Source of the DNA: Hirudo medicinalis
Lineage: Eukaryota > Annelida > Clitellata > Hirudinida > Hirudinidae
Length of the DNA stretch: 64,000 nucleotides
Assembly: GCA_011800805.1 (NCBI GenBank)
Contig: MPNW01000280.1
Location: forward strand, 83,637-147,636
Reading direction: 5' to 3'
The notes beneath the pieces were generated by a model. That model was not told the origin of the DNA. It saw only the letters and a program-made list of their open reading frames with translations, and did no database searches. Below are positions 51,542 to 64,000 of this stretch, one piece after another (within the stretch, counting starts at the first letter, position 1; each line of letters starts with the position of its first letter). The translations under genes and the position numbers were made by a program.

Positions 51542-54500
51542 CCTTCAATTCTTCTCAACCTTTAACCACGTCCACATGAGTTCATGACCTTTGTTCCTTC
51601 TAATGTTTCTCGATTTGTAAGATATTTTTCATATTTTATTTTATTAATTTCGAAATAACTTCTTTCACGAGGCTCTAATGCTGATGATGATGATGATAAT
51701 GCTGATGATGACGATGAAGATGCTGATGGATTCCTTTTGATATATTTTTTTGTTTTCTTATATGCAGTTTAACTAATAAACATTTGAGTCAACATTGACT
51801 TTAATTTGTTCACATCAAAAAAGTTTTAATTTCAAGAAATAACTCAGAAAATATCGTAAAAACAATGAATAATATTATTGCACTTATTATTATAGGTTTC
51901 ACGTGTCCTGCAATTTCTTCAAATTATGTTGTAGTGGCGAGTTTTAAATGTGGATGTCCTGAAGTTTATTGAAAATGTCTTCCAATCCCATTGAAACATT
52001 CCCTATAATCTCATAATCTCTAAAAATTCATCACTCTTCCGCTCCAAGATCTCACTAAGCTTGCATTATAATATTACGAAATAATAATATTTATTTTATT
52101 AAAAATATTATTACCTCTTAATATTATAGTACCACTAGCTTTTCTTTAAAAAAGGATGAAATTTAATAAAGATTTGTTTGCTTTGAATTTTTGTGAATGC
52201 AAAAGTTGTTCATTGGGTTTTATGTTTGATTACATTAAACACATCGCTCGTTGGATGCTGAGTGAAGGAGTTGATGACGTGAAGCAGAACACTGAAGCAC
52301 GTCTGATTGTCTCGCATCTTTTAGAGAAATCTTTTCGAAAATTCTGGAGAAGTAAACAAGTTGGATTTTATTTATTTGTACAATATTAAGCTAAAAATGT
52401 GAAAATAAATAGCTGGTATATCAGAAAAAAGATATTAAACGTTAAGTGCGATTAATGTTAAGTTACGTGATAATAACTTAATAATAAAAGATTAAGAATT
52501 GAAATATTATGTTATTCGTACTCATTACAACAATCAACGAAATGTTCCACTTCATCATTTGAAACAAAAAATATCAACTCGAGGTCTTAGAACTTAAACT
52601 GTTCGTCTGCGAGGATGAAATAAAAGTGGAGATCATTTTGACCCGAATTCATTTCAAACAAACTTTAGGAAACAATCACGGTTTGGTCAAATGAGAACGA
52701 CTGCGATGAAACAATGTTTACTCATTTAATCATTTTCAATAACCGAGATCCGAAAGAATACTTTATGCTGCAACATTTTACAAATAAAATTTCCAATTTT
52801 CCAAAAGTTCGGGTTAAAGTCTTTTACTAAGCTACGCAAACTGGAAATCGACACATCTTTATTCATCTGGCCGACCGAAGGGCCAGTTTCGACTTCCACC
52901 ATCGTCAGAAGTCCAAAAAACTTTGTTGACAAAGTGGTGCAGCTAAGTTTAAAGGAATACATAAATAAAGATAAAATGTGAAAACGAATTTATGAAATAT
53001 TGGAGGAACCAGCAGGTTCACGGTTAATTGTGGTTGATCCTTCATTAACAATGTTTTCCTTCACACAAATCACATGACAGGAATTACCGGAACGATCCAC
53101 GGTCACGTGCTCTCCGATTCCGATCTGAAGTGTCACATCGGGCAAATTAATATGATGTTTGTTGTGCTGGAAAACAACAGGAATCACTACCAAAAACACT
53201 CAGAATGCGCACATTGGTTTTAGGCCCACTCTGAACAATGTGGAGGGCGTCATTCTTGGTTTATGCGAGGATCTAATATGATAATTTTTGGTTTTTTCAT
53301 CAAACAGCTTCCTTGTGAGCCTCGCGTTGAGTTCCATGTGGAGGCAGAAATGCATAAAATGTATGTCCAATGTAGGTTTCTGGTTAATAATTGAATACTA
53401 AGTAGTTTGCTATTTGATTTGAATATTTCAAAACTTAAGATATAAACAAAGTCGTGATCCTAGCGACTGAATCAAAATAAGTTTTATTACCAATTGTTAA
53501 TTTTTTTTAATTTCCAATAATAACGATGATAATAATAATAATCGAAAGAAAGCAGAATAGGAGACCGGAGGTTTTGCCAACCAGCATTTGTTTGTTGACC
53601 TTCTCAATTTCTTGAAGAAATTTCTATTCAGTAATTTGTAAGATATTCTTTTTAAATAATTTGTTTGTTATAAATAACAAATAATCTAATTTGTATATAA
53701 TTTCCTCAATACCTGGTGGGAAAGCCAGTAGTGCTAGGAGTTTAAATCCAGTAACTGTGGATCGTAACATATTTCTATGTCCGCTCTTCTCACGATGGAT
53801 TTGACTAAAATTCTTAGATTCAGTGTTAAATCACTCCAATGTTTTGGATGATGATAATTAATTGGAATGTATTGATTGTGGCGTGTGTTCAAATGGACCT
53901 TAAAGACCACAAACGATGACGGTAGCTGTGAAAAAAAGAGTGAAAAGCTAGCAGAGTGAAACCCTGCCTCAACTGCTGGTTGCTGGTTGCTGAAAGAGAG
54001 TTTCATCACTAAACAACAAATAATTTCTTGGATTCAACTGAACAAAACCTCATTCATGTGACATTTAAGTGACTTAATTCAATCGTAGCCAATGCTGCAC
54101 TTGTCGAATTCCACCGATCAACATTAAACACGAATCTTAACGAATCCTAACAAATGATAAACAAAAATAACTGGGCATCGATGACAGACTTTAATGTTTA
54201 ATGAAACTTCTGAAGGAATAAAAATAAGATCAAAGGCAATAAGACGTGTAGTCTTCAAAATCTGACATTTCATGCAATATATTTGCCAGCAATTACCATG
54301 ATTTTTTGCGAAGAAAAACTTGTAAATAACTTGCAAATGACGATTAAGTTACTTTCATTAATTTAAATCTAGAGGTTTAATTTATGCTTGGATTTCTATG
54401 AAATGAAGAGGATTTTCTGAGTCGAAACTGTGTCTGGCTTCATCAGATATTTGCCAGATCCATGGATGTGTTAACTCTTGTTCCTCATTTTATGGAGTTA

Positions 54501-55288
54501 AATTAATGAATGATTTACTGTCGGTGTGTTTGTCTTCATTTCGTTAAAGATTTAAAATTAAGTAATTTATTTATTAATTCATTTAACACTTCCTTTCCAT
54601 TCCTATGTTTGCTGCGACTTTTTTGGATTCAAAGAGAATGTGATTTACGAACTGACTTCATATTTTTCTTGTGCACTTCTTTCAAAGTAGGAGTCTTTAA
54701 GATCACTTCTTCAATTTAAATCGCGTAAATCAATAAAGATGCTTTCAGATTAACTGCTTTAATTCACATTCAAGGAACAAAATATTTGGAAAATTATTAC
54801 AAACATCTTCAACATCTCCAGCTTATCAAATTGATGCGCATTAAAATAATATTTGTTTTTGAGAATTGTTAAATAATATTATATGGTACTTGTTATATTT
54901 TAAAGTTTAGATCGACCTACGAACCAACACTTTTTTACCATCAGCGATTGAACATCGGGATGTAAGGATGGTGCCAAAACAATTCATTTAAAAATTAATA
55001 CTTAATACTAATTAATACTATTACACCATTATTACTGATTCACCGTCATTGTCACAATCATCATTACCACAAACTATTATCATTTACCATTAGTAACAAT
55101 TAAGGTAAGCGTTCGATTATGCCTTAACAATCTGTGATTGTTAATGATGCGCATAATTCTTCTCCACAGACAAACGAATGCAAGTAAACACAAAAGTCGC
55201 ATAAATATATTTAAAAGGAGAGAATATCTTGGCTTTTTACAACACAAGATTGTGTAACTTCTCATCACACGGCAGAACAATCAGTGGC

Positions 55289-55425
55289 ACAGCTAGTGGA
55301 GGCCAAATTGAAAATGTTAAACCTTGGGAGGGCACCAAATTAATAATGTTAATAATAACATAATAATATTAATAACGTTAAGGAGCATAAAATTATTAGT
55401 TTCGCCCGGGCGTCGAAACCCTTGT
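55289..55425 (+). repeat. Dispersed repeat, copy 3 (hAT-end-like)
   Basis: CAGTGGCACAGCTAGTGG resembles a hAT terminus (CAGTGGCGTAGCTAGGG). It is followed by CACCAAATTAATAATGTTA, an AAT expansion, then ATAAAATTATTAGTTTCGCC and CGAAACCC, as in the copies at 4785-4865 and 31690-31805. Confidence 0.65.
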
Positions 55426-55510
55426 CAGCCTCTGAGACAAGAAACTCGAAGTGCGTTTCTGCTTGCTCAAGTTTCTAGTTAAGCAGGCAATAAAGCATTC
55501 ACCATCACCG

Positions 55511-55580
55511 TTATCGTCATCGTCGTCGTCGTCGTCGTCGTCATTGTCGTCAGCGTCATCGTCATCGTCGTCGTCGTCAA
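55511..55580. repeat. (TCG/TCA)n microsatellite
   Basis: GTC/ATC triplets that stop at the family B SINE and resume beyond it. Confidence 0.9.
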
Positions 55581-55585
55581 TTGCA

Positions 55586-55730
55586 ATTAGCCGATCTTTT
55601 GGGTGCCTTATGTATCCGAGTAGGATGTAAAGGAACATTTTAATCGATCTATCATTACATATTATCTATTCAACCCCTACCCAAAGGCGCTCCATGGCGG
55701 TGCTGGGTTGCGAACCCATCCGGCCTGCAC
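55586..55730 (-). repeat. tRNA-derived SINE-like repeat, family B copy 2
   Basis: On the minus strand it reads GTGCAGGCCGGATGGGTTCG, CACCGCCATGGAGCGC, GATAGATCGATTAAAA, GGATACATAAGGCACCCAAA and AGATCGGCTAAT. It is nearly collinear with the copy at 61533-61690 but has a shortened head. It sits between two GTC-triplet tracts, as if inserted into one microsatellite. Confidence 0.8.
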
Positions 55731-55812
55731 GTCGTCGTCGTCATCATCATCAACACTGCGATCAACATCATCATCATCATCAACACTGCTATCATCATCA
55801 TAATCGTCGTCA
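55731..55812. repeat. (CGT)n/(ATC)n microsatellite
   Basis: CGT triplets then ATC triplets with CAACACTGC interruptions, directly abutting the SINE. Confidence 0.9.
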
Positions 55813-56395
55813 GCACCTCAAATAATGGTGCTAATAACACCGACGCATCTGACACCACGTCACTGCTTCTGAAGAAATATTTCCAGGAGAATAAATTTAT
55901 TTATTCCGTATATTCATTTATTGCCACTTATTTATTAAAATTTATATAAGTTGTTTTCCAAGTGAGGTTATCCCCAAGTTTCCAAGCAGTCTTCTTCAAT
56001 TGAGAAGGAAGATACAAGGCCATGTTTTTAAAGTTCTGCATTCTGACATTTAAATTAACATTTTGAGTGCTGAGAGTTATTTACTATAAAAATTAAAAAA
56101 ATTCATTTTAATGAATTATTAAATATTTTGTTGAGTTACCGTGTGAGACCAATTATCATTCAAGGCTGTTCCGAATCTTAAGAAAGTACATTATTATGAA
56201 GGATGTTTCTTGTTTATTGTTGTTGTTGTTGTTCTTGTTATTCGGTAAGATTTTATGTTTGCATTGTTGTTGTTATTATTATTAATATGTATTATTAAAT
56301 ATTAATTTAAAAAACCTCGAGAACAACGAATTGTAAGTTGCGTTATTCTGCAATACAAAGCGCATAGGAAAGCATGCTTCCATGCAATCATTCAC

Positions 56396-56529
56396 CCATA
56401 CGTCCATCCATTCATCAATTCATTCGTCCATCCACCCATCCATCAATACACCATCCATCAATACTCCCATCCATCACTCCACCATCCACCCGTCCACCCA
56501 TCCACCCGTCCACCCATCCGTCCATCCAT

Positions 56530-56565
<36 letters not shown>

Positions 56566-56570
56566 CCCCT
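56396..56570. repeat. (CCAT)n microsatellite upstream of Robo exon 1
   Basis: Imperfect CCAT units become purer to the right, about 85-260 bp before the Robo start codon. This could lie in the promoter or 5' UTR. Confidence 0.93.
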
Positions 56571-56654
56571 ATAAGGCTGCGCGAAGACCGTTCCAAGATA
56601 ACTGACTGCAGACAGAGCTGAGCGTAAAAATATGGGGATGTTTCACTGTTGGAG

Positions 56655-58309
56655 ATGATGTTGACCTTCTTCTTGCTTGTTCACTTCCTCGGATATTCTG
56701 CTCCAGGTCAGTTTTCGTGGGATGTGCTTTCTTAAAACTCACGCGAATTCACTTGAAATGAAAAAATCACTACCGGTATGTTGTTGCATTGGCCATTGTT
56801 GTTGTTATCGTTGTTGCTGCTGCTGCTATTGTTATCGTTGTTGTTCTTATTGTTGAAAGATCTTCTAGTTAGCGGACAGATGCTTTCTAATTTAAAGCAG
56901 TTGTTCAAACTCTTCTTTGTTTCAGTCGCATGACTCACCTCGTCACTGGATCTGCTGTTGTAGCTTGCATTGCTAATGCGCCTTTTGACCGGCACTGCCT
57001 TCCTTCTAAGAATTTGAATCGCAAAATCATTCGAATATCTGCTCCTGCTGACTGACGAACAAAACGCCGTAATATGATGTAAATTGTGGTTTATTTCCGT
57101 CATATCAAACAACCGGCTGTAAACTATGGCCTGGTTATGTTGCTTATCAGTGATAAGTTAGAACAGTTAGAACTTTTATCGTAAACCATCACAAACACGT
57201 TCGTACAGGAAGAATTGTCGTGGATTTCAATTTCGAGCCTTCAAAGAATTGTGCAGATCTTCGTGCAGAAATTTCTAATCACGAAATGACTGACAAAACA
57301 GAACCCTCACTAAGAAAACGGGCTAATTATGTCTGTGATGATGACGACCTTGAAGAAGAAGATGATGGTGGTGATGCTGATAGCGATGATGATAACTGAT
57401 AACAATGAAGATGGCCAGGGCGATAATGAGTGTCAGATTAAGAACAGCAAACATACAACTCGTGTCAGATGTAAACAAACACGAATTTACGCTAATATCT
57501 CTGCCAACGTTGATTCCAAATACTACAAGTGGAGTTCATTGTCAGTACAACACTCCAACTATACATCACCATCATCATCATCATCAGTACAAACTGCACC
57601 AGGGGGTACTTGCGACTCCATCACTCAACAAACATTTTCCATGTTTGTGTTCGAGGAAGTCTAGGAAACAAAGAGGAGCATATTAATGAGGGGTTACTGT
57701 AAATATTTATTAGAGCGCTTGAATATTGAAGAGATTGTATGAATATCGCTGAGATCATTCGAATGTTAAGATTCCTACGATTATCAATGATTTTAATTCC
57801 TTAGAAATTGAACATGATTTACAACAGTGTTTTGAGTTAGTGGTGGAAACAGTCACGAGTGACTAAGATTTGAACTCCTAACGGAGGCATATCAGAACCT
57901 CAACCACTCGGCCACCGACACTCACAGATTTCCTGAGAAATTAAGCACGATTTACGACGATGTTTCAGCATCATCTTAAATTGTTCAATTACCGACATGC
58001 TTATTTTTATTCTAATTATTATTATATTAATATTAATTCTCAATTTATTTAAACGCTTAAATTCATTTATTTATTTAATTACTCGTTCATTTAGTCACTT
58101 AAATTCAGAAGCTTCTCAACTTCCTCATTAGGACGTCGAGCGCCATCAAATAAACATTGACTCTCAATTGTATTTCATGATTGTATCACAAACATTGAGA
58201 CATTTTCGGATTGTATTTTCAAAGTTCATGACTGATGTCTTGACGCCTTGAATGTAACGTGACACCTTATGTTGTGTTGCATTCAAAGATTCAAAACGAG
58301 GAATGATGT

Positions 58310-58344
<35 letters not shown>

Positions 58345-59338
58345 GCGGCGATGATGACGACGACGACGATGATGGTGGACTTGAGTTTATGGGTCCACGT
58401 GAGACTTAATGAGGAGCATTCCTCGTGGGGAGTTACTTTTCGACCTTTGAACCCAAGTTTGAAGGATGAAGATTTTCACCAACCAGGTCCAACGCATTCA
58501 TCAAGCAAGAACAACATTTGCATTTGAAACAATTTGTGACAATATTTGAAGTTGAACAATAATGTGATTGAAGATGATGATTGTTGTTCCATTCAAGTAT
58601 TTGTTGTTTGCTTCATTAAAATCGGTTGCTCAACTTATTTAGAAATTGTCATTTTTCATAACATGTTGTTGGGGTTAAAAAGCTGCACAAAACAATGAAA
58701 TAACTATGATGGTGGTGATGATTATGGTTATGCGACTATCCTTTGGCGAATCATTGATGATGACGATGATGATGATAGCGACGATGTTGATGATAATGGT
58801 GGTGATTTTGATGAAGATGACGATGACGATTGAAGTCATCGAGGAAAGGATGATTGCAAATGATTCCCATGCAATCAGCGAGGCAAATTAATTAAATAAA
58901 AATTAGGACGAGGATGCGATACTTTTCGACCAATCACTGACTCCCGCTTTCAATCGAGATCAGCAGAGGTCAAAGTTGATTGGAGTGATTGAAGGAATTG
59001 ATGCAAAAGCGGATGAATGAAATCTCGTTTCATCAACGTATTTCTTCTCCGAATTTCTCAGATCTTTGAAGTTCACGAGAATTTTGAACCTTTGCTCTGC
59101 CACCGACGTGATCCTACGATTAGAAATTTCATTTTAGTCATTTCTTTGAATCATTTTACTTAACCTATATGTTTTTAAACAAATGCTTGTGCATAACAAA
59201 ATATATCACCATCAACATCATCATCATAACGACCATTCAAAGAAAAACATATAGCATACTTTCATAAACATTATATTTAATTTCGTGGAACTTTTGAATG
59301 AAATTCATCTTGATGGAAAAATCCGGAGAAGGAAATAA

Positions 59339-59373
<35 letters not shown>

Positions 59374-60009
59374 GGAGGAGGAGGAGGAGGAGGAGGAGGA
59401 GGCAGTGACATAGAACATGCTGCGTGTTGCACGCACAATACGAATGATCTTCAAACGTTCAACTTGATTTCTTCTTGAAAATTTCATTCAGTAACAAATT
59501 GTATCCAACTCTTATCGATAAACCTATTTTTATATTTAATATTTTATTTTTTTATAAAATCAACAACCACACATCAAAAATGATAATAAATGTTCAAATT
59601 TGAGTAGGTCTTAAATATACCTTATCATCTCAATAGATCTTAAACACACCTTATAATTTAAAAAGATCTTAAATACAAATTTTCCTCACAGCAAAACACG
59701 GCAGTCCGAGAATTGTCGAGCACCCAGAAAGTCTCTACGTAGCAGAACAACAACCAGCCACCCTCAACTGCGTGGCCGAGGGAGACCCAGCCCCCATAAT
59801 CACGTGGTACGCCAATGGCCAACCAATCATAACCTCGAACGAAGATCCCACCTCCCATCGCATGGTTCTGCCAAGTGGGCAGTTGTTCTTCTTGAGAGTG
59901 ACCACGAACAAAACTCACAAAGGCGATGTGGGCCTCTACTACTGCAACGCCACTAATCCAGAGACCAATGTCAGCGTTATCAGCAGGAGTGCATCTCTGA
60001 ACATTGCAG
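56655..60009 (+). CDS. robo: Roundabout receptor (Robo), signal peptide and first Ig domain, partial
   Basis: Axon-guidance receptor for Slit; only the first two coding exons are in the window. Exon 1 (56655-56706) encodes a signal peptide, [17 protein letters not shown]. It joins in phase 1 across a 2985-bp intron to exon 2 (59692-60009, 106 codons), which is Ig domain 1, the Slit-binding domain: [33 protein letters not shown] with the first disulfide Cys and core Trp, [16 protein letters not shown], and [12 protein letters not shown] with the second Cys. RIVEHP and SHRM.LPSG..FFLR are diagnostic of Robo Ig1. Exon 2 ends in phase 1 with donor GTGTGT. No second Ig domain exon was seen before 64000, so the following intron exceeds 3.9 kb. 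ATG 56658 is an alternative start. Confidence 0.9.
58299..58372. repeat. (GAT)n microsatellite in the first Robo intron
   Basis: GAT triplets with GCG and GAC interruptions. Confidence 0.9.
59338..59403. repeat. (GAT)n-(GAG)n microsatellite in the first Robo intron
   Basis: About 11 GAT triplets followed by about 10 GAG/AGG triplets, roughly 300 bp before the Ig1 exon. Confidence 0.93.
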
Positions 60010-61532
60010 GTGTGTGAACATTTACTTATCAGATTAACTCCGCTCGTTTGATTAAACCAAGAATCCTGTATCGGATTCTCACAAAGGCTTATCAGATTTG
60101 TTTTGTTTTCTGCAGAGTTTTATCTCCGTCGAGGAGTTTTTAGTTTAATTTTTATTCTCCTGATGTTTTATTTATTTCTGCATCATCCGCAAGAACATGA
60201 TACAAACATTTCTATCTCCGAGCGAAATGTTTTTTCCTGAATTCCAGAACAACGTTCTCCACAGTCGTTTATTCATCCACACGAATTCCAGCCCCAAAAT
60301 AATCATTCTCTCGTCACAAGAACTCAGCCATTGCTCCACGTTGTCAACAACTCACTTGTCGTTGTTGTTTCGTATTTCACAGTTCAACGTCATCAATAAA
60401 CTGCAACTATTGCAGTAAAACCTGGTAGATACATTCTCAATGTTTTCATTGTTTAATGTCAGCTCAGCGAGATTGAAAAGTGCTTTTGAAGACCTCAATG
60501 ATTTCATAATCTCACTCATTTCTTTGCGAAGCTCACTGAGAAATAAAAACCGCTTTAAGCTGCTCACGTGATGGCCTGTGGCAGGAAGGCGCATAAATCA
60601 TCGAATATTTCTTTTTTTTTTTGTTGTTTCAAAATATTCAGAAGCCAAACTTTGAGATCTGAAGAGCTTTTGAAAAATAAGCAAAGGTCGGAGTTGTTGT
60701 CCATGTCGAGAATTAATCCTGGCACTATTTTTGGGGGAGGGGAGAGTATTCCAGTTTGACGAATTTGGAGATCAGGATGTACCACATGATATCGCAGAAT
60801 GTAATGTTGCGTTACAAGATTATCAGGGAAAATGCTACAATCATCATGGATAAGAAATGGCTGGAGAAAATGATGCAGTGAAATTGGATGAGTTCTCTTT
60901 GATGAAAACCAGGAGAACACTTTTCTTTCAAAAACAATCATAATTTTGACAGCAACCCGATCCAGATTCTCAGTTACTCATTTTCTATTGAAACTTTCAA
61001 CCCTCCTGAAATCCTTCCAACCATGAGGCAGTCTCGTTATTTTTCAAAAGTCACAGAATTTAATCAAACTGAAATGATTCATTAGGGATTTTTAGCAACT
61101 AATCAGAAACGTGCAGTCAAAATGATGCAACTTTTTGCATTTTTCAACATTTACCAAGCAATGGAATATGATTCATTTAATGAGTTTGTAAAGTTAAGCG
61201 TTCTTCAAATCAAATGCCTCTAAGAACGGGAGCTTTTATGCTTGTCGCCTATCCATCCACAAACTTCTTTCTTGATACTGTCAACCTATTTGTCGCGATA
61301 TTTCATTGCATGATATTCTGAAAGTCATGGTCATCCAAGTATAAATATCCAGTAATTATTGAAAATTTAGAACCACTCTGTGTTAACGAAACATTTTGTT
61401 TGTTTGTTTGGAGTGAGAAACATTATCCTTTAAAATATGTATCTGAATTTACTGACCCTCCCATGGATTACTCCACCAAAGGTCTGCTTAATCCATTCTG
61501 CATACCAGCAAATTTCGAGACCTTTCATAGCC

Positions 61533-61693
61533 GTGCAGGTTGGCCGAATGGGTTGCGGTTGTGTACGCAACCCAGCCTGCACCGCCAGGGAGCGCCCTCG
61601 GGTAAGGGCGCTATGTAAATGGTAGATCGATTAAAAAGTGCCTTCATATCTCATCGGGATACAAAAGGCACTCAAAAGATCGGCTAAATAAAA
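61533..61693 (+). repeat. tRNA-derived SINE-like repeat, family B copy 3
   Basis: Reads GTGCAGGTTGGCCGAATGGG, TACGCAACCCAGCCTGCACC, AGCGCCCTCGGGTAAGGGCG, CTATGTAAATGGTAGATCGA, TTAAAAAGTGCCTTCATATC, GGGATACAAAAGGCACTCAA, AAGATCGGCTAAAT and ends in a run of A. The A tail suggests retroposition. It is in the second Robo intron. Confidence 0.82.
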
Positions 61694-62175
61694 AAAAACA
61701 ATATGGCGGCATCCATAAGTTACTCTTGCCATTTAATTCTTCTGCTTACATAATACTTATGCTTAAACCTAAAATTTATTCCATTTTTAATAAAAGAACT
61801 TTGTTCGCAATGTTTTCATGGAACATAAATTCAAATTTCAAACTCCTCTTCGCTAAATCGATTGATTCAGTTGGAAATATCCCAATTACATTCAAAGATA
61901 AAAAAATACATTAATTCATTAAATGTGGTTTTAATTAATTTTTCTTAAATTTCCATTTTGTTCGAGCAAACTTTGAACTTCCTTTGAAATGTTTCTGCTT
62001 TATTTCACGTAACTCTGAAAACCTCGTGAATAATATCATCATTCGTTGGTTAGGCTCAGCGCGGGCGGTTTCAATATAAAGTTGATTGCAATAAACTTGG
62101 TGGATTCACAATAATTGTAAAGTTTACTTTTAAATCTTTTACGCTTCGATTAAATAGATATAAAGTAGTTTATGA

Positions 62176-62254
62176 TATCATCATCATCGTCATCATCATC
62201 ATCATCATCATCACCATCATCGTCATCATCATCATCGTCGTCATCGTCATCATA
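62176..62254. repeat. (ATC)n microsatellite
   Basis: ATC triplets with GTC and ACC interruptions, in the second Robo intron. Confidence 0.92.
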
Positions 62255-64000
62255 TACAATAAATCGCATCTCATAAATATTTCCTGAAGCAAATATTCCA
62301 TGCAAATTAGCATTTCTAATGGAGTGTCATTTACTAAAGTAGAAGTTTTAAGATCCATCGTTTAGAACGAACATTAGAATATTTCGTCGATATATCACAT
62401 GCTCTTTCAAAATATTTTCATAAAACATTTAAAATTCTCCTCTGGACATATTTGTTTCATTTCCAGTTTAGCAATTCCAGCTCTACAATCGAATACCTCC
62501 CGCTTCCTTAGGTTCAGTGATCCAATTGGTCGGTGCGCCCCACCAAGCGTCATTAACACTTGCATCTGTTTACATGCGCAACTTGTATTTTTCCTTCCGT
62601 ACCAACCTTCCTTCCTTCTCCATCTGTTTAGCAAGGCAACACGGAGTGCATTATCACATTATGAAAGCTGATAATTGGAATTACTGGAACAACATCGTCA
62701 TTCGCCAACGGTCTCTGGAGTCTCTTATATCTGCTGTATAACGAACAAAATTAAATGCTTCTCCAAAAAAATATATTTTTCACTGGATTTCATAGTTGGA
62801 AGATAAAGTAAGACTGAAATCTAACATTGCCCAATTCACCATGAAGAGTGTTTGAGCAGGAAATGGTGGGAGATCAATTTTTACGGCGGTTAAATTCTCG
62901 GTGAAGATGTGGAAATGTTGGGAATATGAATTTGTACGTGATTGATGGCTTCGGTGAGTTGTAAAAAAGCTCTTTGTTTGAAGAGACGTGAAGAAACAAC
63001 AGCAACAAATAAATTCTTTGATTTGTCATAAAATATCATAAAATATCCTCAAATATTCAACATATGAGTATGAATAATTGGTTTAATTCAAATATTGTTT
63101 TCGAAAAGCAAGAAGAAATTAGTTTTCAGACTTCTTTCTCGAGGATGAACAACATCACTTGATGGTAACTTCCACGCTTCAACTTGAAATGTTTTGAGTC
63201 TTTCGTGCTTGTGTTCTCGAAATGTTTGGCCTCCATTGTTGGTTGATTGTTTGCGTAAAACAAAGAAATGTAAATGGAACATTAATGTTTAATGTGTCGA
63301 TAATATTGCAACAAGCAATAGTGATAACTGTGCAAAACATGTATTGCTAAATATATTTTTTTATGCTTAAGTACATTTCGTCCTATGAGAGCACGATCAT
63401 TCGTTCCATCGTGTACTGCATCACTCCAAATCTTGCGCAGACATACAACTTGGTACAACATGGTGTATCAGTCTCATAAAATCTCAGTGCGGCACATTTC
63501 TTCCACGGACTTTGCTCCGTTCTTAAGCTTTCATTCAGCTTTCACTTTTAATAACCACAAGCCCTCCTATAATTCGAATCAAAATAACAGCCAGCAGATA
63601 TTTTGATTCCGCTCGTCATCACTTGGTGCCTCCACATCTTTCCAAACATTCATTCCATCCGTTCACATGGAGCAGGCAAATAAAGAGCGCTCTCTCGGCA
63701 CACTTTCGATAAAGATTTATTTCTCTGTTTGTCCAGCACCGCAGCTACGTTTGTGCACTCGTGGTGCTCATGAGGGATGAGAGGAGAACTCTGCCCAACT
63801 GCTCTCCTCAGACTGGTTAACACCTTCCGTTTGGAATCAAAATAGATTTAGCTTCAAATTGTTTTAGGTAAATGTTTATGGCAATTAAAGTTCAACTCGT
63901 AAATGTTCCATTTATTTAGTGCTTTCCTCGTCTGACCTGAACGTTCAATAAATTCTAGAAATCCTCTCACGACGTTTCCCAAGTAAACTCTAAAATAATT

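Larger units (their letters stand above)
51542..56654. other. Intergenic stretch between HNF4 and Robo
   Basis: No gene was recognised. It contains a family B SINE (55586-55730), a dispersed hAT-end-like repeat (55289-55425) and microsatellites. Short open frames such as 52156-52389 (plus) and 52726-52962 (minus) have no recognisable domain or conserved splice neighbours. Confidence 0.5.
60010..64000. other. Second Robo intron, no further exon recognised
   Basis: Sequence after the Ig1 exon shows no second Ig domain (no W-K and DxGxYxC pattern noticed on the plus strand). It contains a family B SINE and an (ATC)n tract. An unrelated nested gene was not recognised. Confidence 0.6.

Noticed and set aside
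52156..52389. 77-codon plus-strand frame with CECKSCSLGFMF
   Set aside because: The Cys pair is suggestive of a zinc-binding fold but there is no homology I recognise and no splice partners.
53734..54009. 91-codon minus-strand frame
   Set aside because: No domain, and composition is like the surrounding non-coding DNA.

Overview
This is an AT-rich segment of an animal nuclear genome. Genes are split by many small introns with GT..AG borders, intergenic DNA is full of microsatellites ((GATT)n, (ATT)n, (GAT)n, (CCAT)n), and every recognisable protein is a conserved metazoan family. An outer-arm axonemal dynein, KCC, HNF4, NAB, Robo, SIRT4 and MCMDC2 together point to a bilaterian invertebrate. 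A lophotrochozoan such as a leech or other annelid would fit the composition and repeats, but that assignment is inference. Three single N characters (2055, 40157, 46063) each sit at or near a microsatellite and look like assembly joins.

Layout, left to right. 1-3758: the N-terminal tail exons of an axonemal dynein heavy chain (minus), running off the left edge, with a MITE-like element in an intron. 5091-6542: a decayed hAT transposon with a piece of non-LTR retrotransposon nested in it. 6973-17760: three tightly packed genes, MCMDC2 (plus), SIRT4 (minus, tail-to-tail with MCMDC2, probably with overlapping 3' ends) and a NAB transcriptional corepressor (plus, head-to-head with SIRT4, 439 bp apart). 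19400-30170: a K-Cl cotransporter (SLC12A4-7 type, minus, more than 20 exons). 30546-34322: an intronless, once-frameshifted copy of ZMAT2 (minus), head-to-head with the multi-exon ZMAT2 gene (plus). 36153-37472: an intronless 439-codon gene with an AT-hook-like motif and a probable DUF4211 domain (minus). 37473-42677: microsatellite-rich DNA. 42678-51541: the nuclear receptor HNF4 (plus), whose first long intron holds an antisense gene for an FG-GAP/VCBS-type protein with Thr/Pro-rich repeats. 51542-56654: no gene recognised. 56655-64000: signal-peptide exon and first Ig domain of a Roundabout (Robo) receptor (plus), running off the right edge.

There is no operon logic; the genes act separately (cilia, meiosis or DNA repair, mitochondrial deacylation, transcription, ion transport, splicing, axon guidance). 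The more unusual observations are the ZMAT2 retrocopy beside its parent, two tRNA-derived SINE-like families with three copies each, the antisense gene nested in HNF4, an alanine where vertebrate KCCs have a WNK-regulated threonine, and the overlapping MCMDC2/SIRT4 3' ends. I found no clear sign of a wholly new multi-gene system. All gene models are read by eye from splice signals and remembered family sequences; no search was run.
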